A DNA stretch of 64,000 nt from CAVPGP01 sp963704025 (GCA_963704025.1 CAVPGP010000002.1:806001-870000), one strand, 5' to 3'; shown: positions 53,341-61,840, numbered from the stretch's first letter. A program made the numbers and translations. The notes: generated by a model not told the origin, from the sequence alone.

Positions 53341-53357
53341 TCATCCGCTGTGGATGA
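53341..53357. promoter_or_regulatory. Candidate regulon operator, site 13 (perfect palindrome)
   Basis: TCATCC-GCTGT-GGATGA with outer GT/TG, 66 bp before the arylsulfatase start and 9-39 bp before the possible RDD starts. Confidence 0.58.
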
Positions 53358-53423
53358 TGAAGGAGCGTACTGCCGGCAGCGAGGCTTGAGCCAAGCCCGC
53401 TAGCCGACCAGGGGAGGCAAAGG

Positions 53424-55784
53424 ATGGCTGCTCCGTTCAAGGGTGTCGTCAACATCGACATCAAGGACTCGACCCCCGACTGGGGGCCGTACACGCAACC
53501 GATGGCGCCCGAGGGCGCGCCGAACGTGCTCTACATCGTCCTCGACGACGTCGGCTTCTCCGCGATGGAGCCGTTCGGCGGCCTGATCGAGACGCCGAAC
53601 ATGAAGCGGATCGCCGACATGGGCCTCACGTACACGAACTTCCACACGACGGCGCTCTGCTCGCCGACGCGCTCGTGCCTGATGACGGGCCGCAACCACA
53701 CGACGAACGGCATGGCGCTGCATCACCGAGGCGACCTCCGGCTTCCCGAACGCGAACGGCCACATCCCCTTCGAGTGCGCGAACATCGCCGAGGTGCTCG
53801 GCGAGCACGGCTGGAACACGTACATGCGTCGGCAAGTGGCACCTGCTGCGCCGAGGACGAGATGAACCTGGCCTCGTCGAAGCGCAGTGGCCCGCTCGGC
53901 CGCGGCTTCGAGCGCTACTACGGCTTCCTCGGCGGCGAGACGAACCAGTGGTATCCCGACCTGGTCTACGACAACCACCCGGTCGCCGCAGCCGAAGTCC
54001 GCCGGAGGAGGGCTACCACTTCACCGTCGACATCACCGACAAGGCGATCGAGTTCATCGGCGACGCGAAGGCGATCGCGCCCGACAAGCCGTTCTTCCTG
54101 TACTTCTGCCCCGGCGCCGCGCACGCCCCGCACCACGCGCCGAAGGAGTGGGCGGACAAGTACAAGGGCAAGTTCGACATGGGCTACGAGGCGTACCGCG
54201 AGCTGGTGTTCGAGCGGCAGAAGAAGCTGGGCATCGTCCCGCGAGGGCGCCGAGCTCTCGCCGATCAACCCGTACGCCGACGACCAAGAGCGCACGACGG
54301 CAAGCCGTGGTCCGCGACCGACGTCGTCCGCCCGTGGGACTCGCTGTCCGACGACGAGAAGACGCTGTTCGCGCGCATGGCCGAGGTCTACGCGGGCTTC
54401 CTGCAGCCACACCGACCACGAGCTCGGCCGGCTGCTCGACTACCTCGAGGAGACCGGGCAGCTCGACAACACCATCATCGTGCTCGTCTCCGACAACGGC
54501 GCGTCGGGCGAGGGCGGCCCGAACGGCTCCGTCAACGAGAACAAGTTCTTCAACGGCGTCCCGGACACGATCGAGGAGAACCTCGCACTGACTCGACGAG
54601 CTCGGCGGCACGACGCACCTACAACCACTACCCCACCGGCTGGGCGTGGGCGTTCAACACGCCGTTCAAGATGTGGAAGCGCTACGCGAACTACGAGGGC
54701 GGCACGGCCGACCCGCTGATCGTCTCGTGGCCGCAAGGGCATCAAGGCCGCAGGGCGAGATTCCGCGACCAGTACACGCACGCCATCGACATCGTCCCGA
54801 CGCTCTACGAGTGCCTCGGGATCGAGCTGCCGGAGGTCGTCAACGGCTACACGCAGAAGCCGCTCGAGGGGATCAGCTTCAAGTACAGCTTCGACGACGC
54901 CGACGCGCCGACGCAGAAGGAGACGCAGTTCTACTCGATGCTCGGCACCCGCGCGATCTGGCACAAGGGCTGGAAGGCGGCGACCGCCGTCCCGGCGGCG
55001 CCGGAGTCGTGGGGCGACTTCCACCAGCAGCGCTGGGAGCTCTTCGACACCGACGACCGACCCGAGCGAGTGCCACGACCTGGCCGAGCAGCACCCCGAG
55101 AAGCTGCAGGAGCTGATCGCGCTCTGGTGGACCGAGGCAGGGCGCCACGAGGCGCTGCCGCTCGAATCGCGGGGCGCGATCGAGATCCTCGGCACGGCGC
55201 GGCCGCAGCTCTCGAAGCCGCGCGACCGCTACATCTACTACCCGGGCGGCGCTGAGGTGCCCGAGTCGGTGGCGCCGAACATCCGCAACCGCTCCTACAC
55301 GATCGCCGCCGAGGTGGAGATCGAGACACCGGAGGCGGGCGGCGTGCTCTTCTCGCAGGGATCCCGCTTCGGCGGCCACGCCCTCTACGTCAAGGACGGC
55401 AAGCTCAAGTACGTCTACAACTGGGTCGGGGAGCGCGTCCAGACCGTCGAGTCGGAGGTGGAGGTCCCGACCGGCCACGTCGTCCTCTCGGCCTCGTTCG
55501 AGAAGGAGAACGAGGGCATGCCGACCGAGGGCACGCTGAGCCTCTACATCCGGGACGAGAAGGTCGGCGAGCAGAAGATCATGACCCAGCCCGGCAAGTT
55601 CGGCCTCGGCGGCGAGGGCCTCGTCGTCGGCCGCTCGGGCGCGGAGCCGGTCACGGACGACTACGACGGCGACAGGCCGTGGGCGTTCGTCGGCGGCACG
55701 ATCAAGCGTGTCCTCGTCGACGTCAGCGGCGAGGCGTTCGTCGACCTGGCGCGCGAGGCCCGCGCCGCGTTCGCGCAGCAGTAG
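53424..55784 (+). pseudogene. Arylsulfatase (formylglycine-dependent), broken by about 15 +1 frameshifts
   Basis: GGAGG precedes ATG 53424. The N-terminus is intact through the active-site motif LCSPTRSCLMTGRNH, whose Cys becomes formylglycine. From 53718 to about 55058 single extra bases (near 53718, 53827, 53849, 53987, 54000, 54242, 54285, 54293, 54404, 54591, 54616, 54734, 54754, 54763, 55058) split the frame. Joined, the pieces give a normal ~780-residue protein: GKWHL, GGETNQWYPDLVYDNHP, VRPWDSLSDDEKTLFARMAEVYAGFL, LVSDNGASGEGGPNGSVNENKFFNG, YNHYPTGWAWAFNTPFKMWKRYANYEGG. The last 240 residues are in one frame. The FGE gene follows. It hydrolyses sulfate esters, probably outside or in the cytoplasm, as no signal peptide is seen. 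Confidence 0.83.
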
Positions 55785-55876
55785 GGGAACGGAGACCGGG
55801 ACGGCGGGCGGCGGCCTCAGGGGCCGTCGCCCGCAGGGTTGCGCTGTGGACGTCTCCATCGGATGATCCGCCGCGC

Positions 55877-55893
55877 TCATCCGCTTCGGACGA
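55877..55893. promoter_or_regulatory. Candidate regulon operator, site 14
   Basis: TCATCC-GCTTC-GGACGA, 38 bp upstream of the formylglycine-generating enzyme gene, in the same orientation to its gene as sites 3, 6 and 9. Confidence 0.55.
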
Positions 55894-55931
55894 TGCGCGC
55901 GGGGCTCGCGCGCTCGTAGCGTTCGGGTCAC

Positions 55932-56891
55932 ATGGCGGCGGAGAGTGAGCTTCGGGTTGGGACGCCCCCCGGGCGGCCGCCCTCCGAGGAGATGGTCTGG
56001 ATTCCCGGGGGCTCGTTCCGGATGGGCTCCGACGACCACTATCCCGAGGAGGCGCCGGCGCATCTCGCCGCGGTCGACGGGTTCTGGATGGACGCCCACG
56101 CGGTCACGAACGAGGAGTTCGCCCGCTTCGTCGACGAGACCGGCTACGTGACCTTCGCGGAGCGCCCGCCGCGCAGCGAGGACTATCCGGACGCGAAGCC
56201 GGAGCTCCTCGTCGCCGGCTCGGCCGTGTTCGCCAAGCCGGCGCACGCGGTCGATCTGGCGAACCACGAGAACTGGTGGCGATACGTCCCCGGCGCCGAC
56301 TGGCGGCGGCCGCAGGGGCCGGGCGGCTCGAGCGCCCTCAAGCGCCGCCGCACCCATCCCGTCGTCCACATCGCCTACGAGGACGCCGAGGCCTACGCGG
56401 CCTGGGCGGGCAAGGAGATTCCGACGGAGGCCGAGTGGGAGTTCGCGGCCCGCGGGGGCCTGGACGGCGCCGAGTACGCCTGGGGCGACGAGTTCACGCC
56501 GGACGGCCGGTTCATGGCGAACACCTGGCAGGGCGAGTTCCCGACCGAGAACCTGAGGCTCGACGGCCACGAGGGCACCGCACCCGTGCAGTCCTTCCCG
56601 CCGAACGGCTACGGACTCTATGAGATCACCGGCAACGCCTGGGAGTGGACGTCGACCTGGTACGCCGAGCAGCGGCCGGCCCTGAGCCCGTGTTGCGGAG
56701 GCGACCGCGAGGCGGATCAGCAAGGGTCCTCGGGGAACGAGATCCCGCGCAGGGTGATGAAGGGCGGCTCCCACCTCTGCGCGCCGAACTACTGCCGCCG
56801 CTATCGACCGGCCGCCCGGATGGGGCAGCCGATCGACACCTCCACCTCGCACCTCAGCTTCCGCTGCATCGTCCGCCCGACGGCGGCCTGA
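55932..56891 (+). CDS. Formylglycine-generating enzyme (SUMF1/FGE family)
   Basis: 319 residues with the FGE-sulfatase fold: MVWIPGGSFRMGSDDHYPEEAPAH, VDGFWMDAHAVTNEEFARFV, EAWEFAARGG-type EAEWEFAARGGLDGAEYAWGD, GNAWEWTSTWY, and the copper/active-site region KGGSHLCAPNYCRRYRPAARMGQ with the two catalytic Cys. It oxidises the sulfatase Cys to formylglycine, and the sulfatase gene is directly upstream. Confidence 0.92.
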   Translation: MAAESELRVGTPPGRPPSEEMVWIPGGSFRMGSDDHYPEEAPAHLAAVDGFWMDAHAVTNEEFARFVDETGYVTFAERPPRSEDYPDAKPELLVAGSAVFAKPAHAVDLANHENWWRYVPGADWRRPQGPGGSSALKRRRTHPVVHIAYEDAEAYAAWAGKEIPTEAEWEFAARGGLDGAEYAWGDEFTPDGRFMANTWQGEFPTENLRLDGHEGTAPVQSFPPNGYGLYEITGNAWEWTSTWYAEQRPALSPCCGGDREADQQGSSGNEIPRRVMKGGSHLCAPNYCRRYRPAARMGQPIDTSTSHLSFRCIVRPTAA

Positions 56892-56934
56892 ACCCACCTG
56901 ACGCCGTAAGGGCCGGGCGCCGGCGGGTCCGACG

Positions 56935-57345
56935 TCAGGCGTCGGTCGGTGCGGGGGCGTACTCCTCTGCGAGCAGAGGGCTCGAGAGGACGAAGTCCGC
57001 GGTGGCGCGATTACAGGCGATCGGCACGTTGTAGACGACCGCGATCCGAAGCAGAGCCTTGACGTCGACATCGTGAGGATGCGGCTCGAGGGGGTCCCAG
57101 AAGAAGATCACGAAGTCGATCCTCCCCTCCGCGATCGCGGCGCCGATCTGCTGGTCGCCGCCGAGCGGCCCGCTCAGGAAGCGGTGCACGGGCAGGTCGA
57201 GCTCCTCCGCGATCAGCGTTCCCGTGGTGCCGGTTGCGTGCAGCTCGTGCTGCGCGAGCGTGTCGCGGTTGTACCGGGCCCAGTCGAGCATGTCCGCCTT
57301 GCGGTTGTCGTGCGCGATCAGCGCGATGTGCTTGCGCCGGGCCAT
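56935..57345 (-). CDS. mgsA: Methylglyoxal synthase
   Basis: 136 residues: KHIALIAHDNRKADMLDWARYN (His and Asp region), ATGTTGTLIAEELDLPVHRFLSGPLGGDQQIGAAI (phosphate-binding Thr-Gly-Thr-Thr-Gly and Gly-Gly-Asp), VIFFWDPLEPHPHDVDVKALLRIAVVYNVPIACNRATADFVL. It converts dihydroxyacetone phosphate to methylglyoxal, bypassing lower glycolysis. Start 57345 is the family start; the frame opens at 57393. Confidence 0.93.
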   Translation of the reverse strand: MARRKHIALIAHDNRKADMLDWARYNRDTLAQHELHATGTTGTLIAEELDLPVHRFLSGPLGGDQQIGAAIAEGRIDFVIFFWDPLEPHPHDVDVKALLRIAVVYNVPIACNRATADFVLSSPLLAEEYAPAPTDA

Positions 57346-57399
57346 GCTGATGCTCGCGGGATCTCGCCTTTCGCCGGGCGGTGCGGCATTCACGAAAGC

Positions 57400-57741
57400 T
57401 TACGCCGCATCGCGGAGCAGCTGGTGCGCGTCGCCGTCGCCGCGGCAGAGGCCGAGGGCTTCGACGACCCGCTCGAAGTTCGCCCGGTCGAGGCGCTGCG
57501 GCAGCTCCCAGACGCCGACGACCCCCTGGGACTGCCAGAGGTCGAACGCCACCCGCACGAGCACCTGCTCGCCCCCGGACATGGTCGCGCCCTCCGCCAG
57601 CAGCGCCGGCCAGTCGAAGTCGTTCTCGCCCACGTGCGGCGTGCACCGGGCCGCGATCGCCGGGCTGGTCAGGATGTGCCGCACCGCCGCGTACTCCGGC
57701 CTGCGTGGCTCTCTCGGGTCGAAGCTCATCTCGTCGCTCAT
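57400..57741 (-). CDS. Conserved hypothetical protein upstream of mgsA
   Basis: 113 residues, soluble, no signal or helix-turn-helix. It has YAAVRHILTSPAIAARCTPHVGENDFDWPALLAEGATMSGGEQVLVRVAFDLW and ends LGLCRGDGDAHQLL. AAGGAG lies before ATG 57741. The central SGGEQVLVRVAFDLW resembles short actinobacterial hypotheticals; the function is unknown. Confidence 0.7.
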   Translation of the reverse strand: MSDEMSFDPREPRRPEYAAVRHILTSPAIAARCTPHVGENDFDWPALLAEGATMSGGEQVLVRVAFDLWQSQGVVGVWELPQRLDRANFERVVEALGLCRGDGDAHQLLRDAA

Positions 57742-57769
57742 CCCGTCTCCTTCCGCTTGCGTTGCTCCT

Positions 57770-57822
57770 CGCTACGCTCCGTAGCGTTTCGACCCTAGCA
57801 GGCAGAGCTACGCTACGCTACG
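57770..57822. promoter_or_regulatory. Repeated CTACG palindromes, probable TetR operator
   Basis: CGCTACG-CTC-CGTAGCG (57770-57786) is a 7-bp inverted repeat. At 57807-57822 GCTACG is repeated in tandem (GCTACGCTACGCTACG). Both are between the hypothetical gene and tetR, 9-60 bp before the regulator start, where autoregulation is usual. Confidence 0.55.
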
Positions 57823-57831
57823 TTTCGTTTT

Positions 57832-58488
57832 ATGGCTAGAACCGAGACGCCCCCCGCTTTCGACGCCGAGAGCGCCCCGACCGCGGGTGCCCCGATCGAA
57901 GGCGGTAAGGCGAGCCGTTCCGAGCGCACCGAGAAGGCGATCCTCGACGCGACGCGCGAGCTGCTCGCGGAGCGGGGCGTCGGCGAGCTGACCGTCGAGG
58001 GTGTCGCCGCCCGCGCCGGTGTGGCGAAGACCACGATCTACCGGCGCTGGCGCGGCAAGGACGAGCTCGCGCTCGCGGTGCTGATCGACATGGTGGAGCA
58101 GGTCGTCTCGACCCCGGATCTCGGCGACACCCGGGCGGAGCTCGTGACGTTCGTCGACGCCGCGGTGACGATCCTCGGCACGACGCTGATGGGGCGGGTG
58201 ATGCAGGGCCTCGTCTCGGACCTCGCCACCGACCCCGAGCTTGCGCGGGCGTTCCAGGACCGGATCGTCGCCATGCGGCTCGGGGAGGTGCGCCGCGTGA
58301 TCCAGCGGGGGATCGACCGCGGCCACCTCCGCGCGGACACCGACCCCGAGCTGGCGCACGAGCTGCTGTTCGGGCCCGTCTACTACCGGCTGCTGCTGAG
58401 CGGCGCGCCGCTCGACAAGGGCCTTGCCGAGCGGATCGTCGACGCCGTCCTCCCCGCCTTCACGCTTCCGCCTACATCTCCCCGCTGA
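57832..58488 (+). CDS. TetR family transcriptional regulator
   Basis: 218 residues. HTH: ERTEKAILDATRELLAERGVGELTVEGVAARAGVAKTTIYRRWRGKDELALAVL. The C-terminal half (TF domain like TetR_C_16/AcrR group) has PDLGDTRAELVTFVDAAVTIL and ELLFGPVYYRLLLSGAPLDKGLAERIVDAVLPAF. Its 3' end overlaps the convergent SRPBCC gene by 17 bp. The target is probably its own promoter; a divergent target could be the hypothetical/mgsA pair. Confidence 0.88.
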   Translation: MARTETPPAFDAESAPTAGAPIEGGKASRSERTEKAILDATRELLAERGVGELTVEGVAARAGVAKTTIYRRWRGKDELALAVLIDMVEQVVSTPDLGDTRAELVTFVDAAVTILGTTLMGRVMQGLVSDLATDPELARAFQDRIVAMRLGEVRRVIQRGIDRGHLRADTDPELAHELLFGPVYYRLLLSGAPLDKGLAERIVDAVLPAFTLPPTSPR

Positions 58489-58942
58489 GCCAGGGGTCCT
58501 CGCCCGGCTCGCCGCCGCCGGCCGCGACGGCCAGACGCTCGAGGTAGTGATCCCAGCCGTGGGCATGCGACTCGGCCGCCTCGGCGGAAGGCAGTCCGCG
58601 GTGCACGAACCGCAGGGTCGTGCCGTCGCCGTTCGGGGTCAGCTCGATCTCGATCGTCGTCGAGCCGGGCGGCACCGGGTTGGGCCCGTCCGCGCCCGGC
58701 TCCCAGCCCCACGTGTAGACCAGGCGGCGAGGCGGGTCGAGCTCGACGAACGCGCCGCTCGCGGTGTGACCGGGGATCACCGCGACGCGGTAGGACCCGC
58801 CGGGCCTCGGATCGAACGACGCCTCCTGGCCCATCCAGAGCGTCGCCTTCTCGGGGTCGACGAGGAACTCCCAGACCGTCTCAGGGTCGGCCGCGATCGC
58901 GACCTCCCGCTCCACCAGCGTCGCCTCAGTCGTCGTCTCCAT
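58472..58942 (-). CDS. SRPBCC (AHSA1-like) family protein
   Basis: 156 residues: EREVAIAADPETVWEFLVDPEKATLWMGQEASFDPRPGGSYRVAV, RLVYTWGWEPG and TTIEIELTPNGDGTTLRFVHRGLP. The helix-grip pocket would bind a hydrophobic ligand. It overlaps the ArsR gene upstream, an ArsR-AHSA1 pairing common in Actinomycetota and thought to be a sensor or detoxification pair. Confidence 0.85.
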   Translation of the reverse strand: METTTEATLVEREVAIAADPETVWEFLVDPEKATLWMGQEASFDPRPGGSYRVAVIPGHTASGAFVELDPPRRLVYTWGWEPGADGPNPVPPGSTTIEIELTPNGDGTTLRFVHRGLPSAEAAESHAHGWDHYLERLAVAAGGGEPGEDPWLSGEM

Positions 58943-59246
58943 GCTGCTTCCACTCCTCTCGTTCCGCTTCGCGTTTGAGTGCGTCGAGCCGCACGTCCCA
59001 GAACTCCTCCAGGAACGCCTTCAGCTCGATGAGGCCCTCCGGGCGGGCCCGGTAGAGACGCCTCGCGCCGTTCCGTCGCTCGCTCACGAGCCCCGCCTCC
59101 TTCAGGACCGTCAGGTGCTGCGAGACCGCGGGCCGGGTGACGTCGAAATGAACCGCGATCTCGCCCGCCGAGAGCTCGTCGTCGCGGACGAGGGCCAGGA
59201 TCTGGCGCCTCCGCGGCCCCGCGATGGCTCTCAGCGCTGCTTCCAC
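58926..59246 (-). CDS. ArsR family transcriptional regulator
   Basis: 106 residues: winged HTH AIAGPRRRQILALVRDDELSAGEIAVHFDVTRPAVSQHLTVLKEAGLVSERRNGARRLYRARPEGL. No metal-binding Cys pair, so it belongs to the non-metal ArsR group that partners SRPBCC proteins. Start is GTG at 59246. The AT-rich promoter region (59247-59300) contains repeated GTAAG/CTTAC elements that may be its operator. Confidence 0.88.
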   Translation of the reverse strand: MEAALRAIAGPRRRQILALVRDDELSAGEIAVHFDVTRPAVSQHLTVLKEAGLVSERRNGARRLYRARPEGLIELKAFLEEFWDVRLDALKREAEREEWKQHGDDD

Positions 59247-59392
59247 GTTCCCGAGTGTAAGTGATTCCTAACGTAAGGTCAAGCTTACGCTTCTTCCGGA
59301 ACTGGATCGCCTCTCGAGCCCGAGCCGAAGGCCCGAGTTGGTTGCCTTGGTTGTCAGCTGCCTGTGAGAGGTTGAATCCGCAGGCGCGAGCG

Positions 59393-61819
59393 ATGAATCG
59401 TCTCGGATCACACAAGGGGCGTTGGGGAAAGGCCACCCGCGGTCGGGACGAGCATCCCGTTTCGGGCGACCGTTCGTGGAACGTCGCCTTGTTGGCGGCG
59501 GCTGAGCCCGGACGCAGGAACAGGCGAACGATCGACGCGGTCTTCCTGGTTGCGGCGGCGGTCGTGGCCGGTCTCTCCGCGGTGATCGCATCGTCTGCCT
59601 CCGAGCACGACGAAGACGTCGCCCAGGCGTTGACGACGGTTCTCGGCTGGGCAGACGTGGTCTGGCGGACGGCGTTCGTGGGCTTGCTCGGGCTTGCGCT
59701 CGTGATCGTCGTCGATGTGCTGGTGCGCCGCCGCTGGGCGCTGGCACGCGACGTGCTCCTGGCCGCGCTGCTCGTCGCCGTCGCAGGCGTCGTCCTTGGT
59801 CGCGTCGTCGCAGCCGATTGGTTCCCGGTCGAGGCTCACGTGCTTTCGCGATGGGGCTATCCCGAGCTCCGGCTCGCGGTGGCGACGGCGGTTGTCGTCG
59901 TCGTCGCACCGGAGCTTGTCCGCTGGGCGCGGGTGCTGGCCACGTGGCTCGTCCCGCTCGCGTCGCTCGGTGCCGTCGTGATCGGCGCTGCGCTCCCGTC
60001 GGGAGCCCTTGCGGCGTTGGCGCTCGGCGTCGGCGCCGGCGCACTCGTTCGCGTTGCGTTCGGGTCGGCGGCGGGCGTACCGCCGGCCGTGCAGGTGCGC
60101 GACGCGTTGGTCGCTCTCGGGGTCGAGGTGAGCGACATCAAACCCTCGTCGGTGCAGCGGATCGGTGCGGCGGAGTACGTCGGCCACGACGTGGGCGGGC
60201 GCTCCCTGCGGGCAAAGGTGCTCGGTCGCGATGCGCAGGACACGCAACGGCTCGCGCGGCGTTGGCGTCTCCTGGCCTACAGAGACCCACCCCGCAGCGC
60301 CGCCGTCGGCAGGCTCGAGCAGGTCGAGCACGAAGCGCTGGCCACGCTCATGGCCGCGCAGGCCGGAGTCCGAGTTCCCGAGGTGGTGATCGCCGCCCTT
60401 GCACCCGACGGCGACGCGCTCCTCGTCACCCGCCGGCCGAACGTCGAGCCGCTCGAACGCTCCAGTCCCGAGCAGGTGAGCGACGAGACGCTCGGGAAGC
60501 TCTGCCAGCAGGTAGCGCGCCTGCATGCGGCGGGCATCTCTCATGGCAGGCTCAACCTGAGCAACGTGCTCGTGCTCGACGACGGGCCGATGCTGGTCGA
60601 CCTCTCGGCCGCGACGCTCGGTGCCCCGCAGTCGGCACTCGACATCGACGTCGCCGAGCTCCTGGTTGCGTGCACCGTCCTCGTCGGGCCGGAGCGCGCG
60701 CTCGGCGGTGCAGTCGACAGCGGCTGGGCCGACGCCGTCGGCCGCGTGCTCCCGTACCTGCAGCGGGCCGCGCTCACACCGCATCTGCGGGACCTTGCAC
60801 GCTCGCACGAGATCGGTCTCAAGGAGCTTCGAGCAGCCGCGGCCGAGGCCACCGGTCAGGAAGTCCCGGCGATCGTCCCGATGCGTCGCATGCGCCCGCG
60901 GGACTTCGTGGTCACCGCGATGGTCGGGGTCGCCGCCTACCTGCTCATCACCCAGCTCGCCAAGATCGGCTTCGGCACGATCGCCGACGAGCTGCGGCAC
61001 GCCGAGATCGCCTGGATCGTGGTCGGGCTGATCGTCGCCCAGTTCACCTTCGTGGCACAGGGGGTGTCAATCCGGGGTGCCGTGGCGACGCCGCTCGCGC
61101 TGCTGCCCTGCGTCGTGCTGCAATCGGCGATCAAGTTCATCAACCTGACAGTGCCGAGCTCGGCCGGGCGCATCGCCATCAACATCCGATTCCTGCAGCG
61201 CATGGGTGCGCCGACCTCGCAAGCGGTTGCCGCCGGAGCAGTCGACGACGTCTCGGAGACGCTCGTCCAGGTCGCGCTCGTCCTCGTCACGCTCCCCCTC
61301 GTCGACATCGCCGTCGACACAGGCGACCTGAAGCTCAGCGCCCCGTCCGGGCCGCTGATCACCACCGTTCTCGGCGTTCTTGTGCTCGTCGTCGTCGCGC
61401 TCCTCTCCGTCCCGTCCCTCCGCGCCAAGGTGCTGCCCCCGATGCGCGAGGCGCTCACGAGCCTCCGGGCCGTGGCCCGTGACCGGCACAAGCGCCTGCA
61501 ACTGTTCGGCGGGAACCTGGGCGCGGAAGCTCTCTACGCACTCACCCTCGGGGCCGCCTGCCTGGCGTACGGCGTCGACCTCGGCTTCGCGCAGCTCCTC
61601 CTGGTCAACACCGCGGCGTCCGCGTTCGCGGGGCTGATCCCCACTCCCGGCGGCGTCGGCGCAGCAGAGGCGAGCCTGACCGCGGGACTCGTCGCCATGG
61701 GTGTCGACGACTCGACGGCGTTCGCGATCGCCTTCACCCACCGCCTCTGCACGTACTACCTGCCGCCGATCTGGGGCTACGTGTCGATGCAGTGGCTCCG
61801 GCGCAACGGTTACATCTAG
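59393..61819 (+). CDS. Fusion of a pseudokinase-like domain and a UPF0104/MprF-type flippase domain
   Basis: 808 residues. About six N-terminal helices (65-215) are followed by a cytoplasmic kinase-like region: SLRAKVLGRDAQDTQRL, EHEALATLMAAQAGVRVPEVV, LLVTRRPNVEPLE, ISHGRLNLSNVLVLDDGPMLVDLSAATLG. HGRLNLSN replaces HxDLxxxN and DLS replaces DFG/DFD, so the kinase may be inactive or act like an ABC1/aminoglycoside kinase. The C-terminus is an eight-helix UPF0104 domain with FINLTVPSSAGRIAINIRFLQRMG and LIPTPGGVGAAEASLTAGLVAMG. Start 59393 is weakly supported; 59261 is the far limit. Similar fusions occur in Actinomycetota. Confidence 0.78.
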   Translation: MNRLGSHKGRWGKATRGRDEHPVSGDRSWNVALLAAAEPGRRNRRTIDAVFLVAAAVVAGLSAVIASSASEHDEDVAQALTTVLGWADVVWRTAFVGLLGLALVIVVDVLVRRRWALARDVLLAALLVAVAGVVLGRVVAADWFPVEAHVLSRWGYPELRLAVATAVVVVVAPELVRWARVLATWLVPLASLGAVVIGAALPSGALAALALGVGAGALVRVAFGSAAGVPPAVQVRDALVALGVEVSDIKPSSVQRIGAAEYVGHDVGGRSLRAKVLGRDAQDTQRLARRWRLLAYRDPPRSAAVGRLEQVEHEALATLMAAQAGVRVPEVVIAALAPDGDALLVTRRPNVEPLERSSPEQVSDETLGKLCQQVARLHAAGISHGRLNLSNVLVLDDGPMLVDLSAATLGAPQSALDIDVAELLVACTVLVGPERALGGAVDSGWADAVGRVLPYLQRAALTPHLRDLARSHEIGLKELRAAAAEATGQEVPAIVPMRRMRPRDFVVTAMVGVAAYLLITQLAKIGFGTIADELRHAEIAWIVVGLIVAQFTFVAQGVSIRGAVATPLALLPCVVLQSAIKFINLTVPSSAGRIAINIRFLQRMGAPTSQAVAAGAVDDVSETLVQVALVLVTLPLVDIAVDTGDLKLSAPSGPLITTVLGVLVLVVVALLSVPSLRAKVLPPMREALTSLRAVARDRHKRLQLFGGNLGAEALYALTLGAACLAYGVDLGFAQLLLVNTAASAFAGLIPTPGGVGAAEASLTAGLVAMGVDDSTAFAIAFTHRLCTYYLPPIWGYVSMQWLRRNGYI

Positions 61820-61840
61820 AGACGGTTACATCTAGAGACG
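61806..61840. repeat. Tandem duplication of a 16-bp unit across the stop codon
   Basis: ACGGTTACATCTAGAG occurs twice in direct tandem (61806-61821, 61822-61837); the first copy holds the TAG stop of the flippase fusion gene. It is exact, so it is recent. Confidence 0.75.

Noticed and set aside
53718..55058. Idea that the inserted bases always fall exactly at codon boundaries, suggesting quadruplet decoding
   Set aside because: Any +1 break can be drawn at a codon boundary with at most one changed residue, and third-position redundancy hides the exact place. The few precise cases are too few to support the claim.
59247..59300. TGATTCCTAA near the arsR start, shared with the arms of the 9508-9677 element
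   Set aside because: Only ten bases match and there is no second arm or hairpin set here; probably coincidence in an AT-rich promoter.
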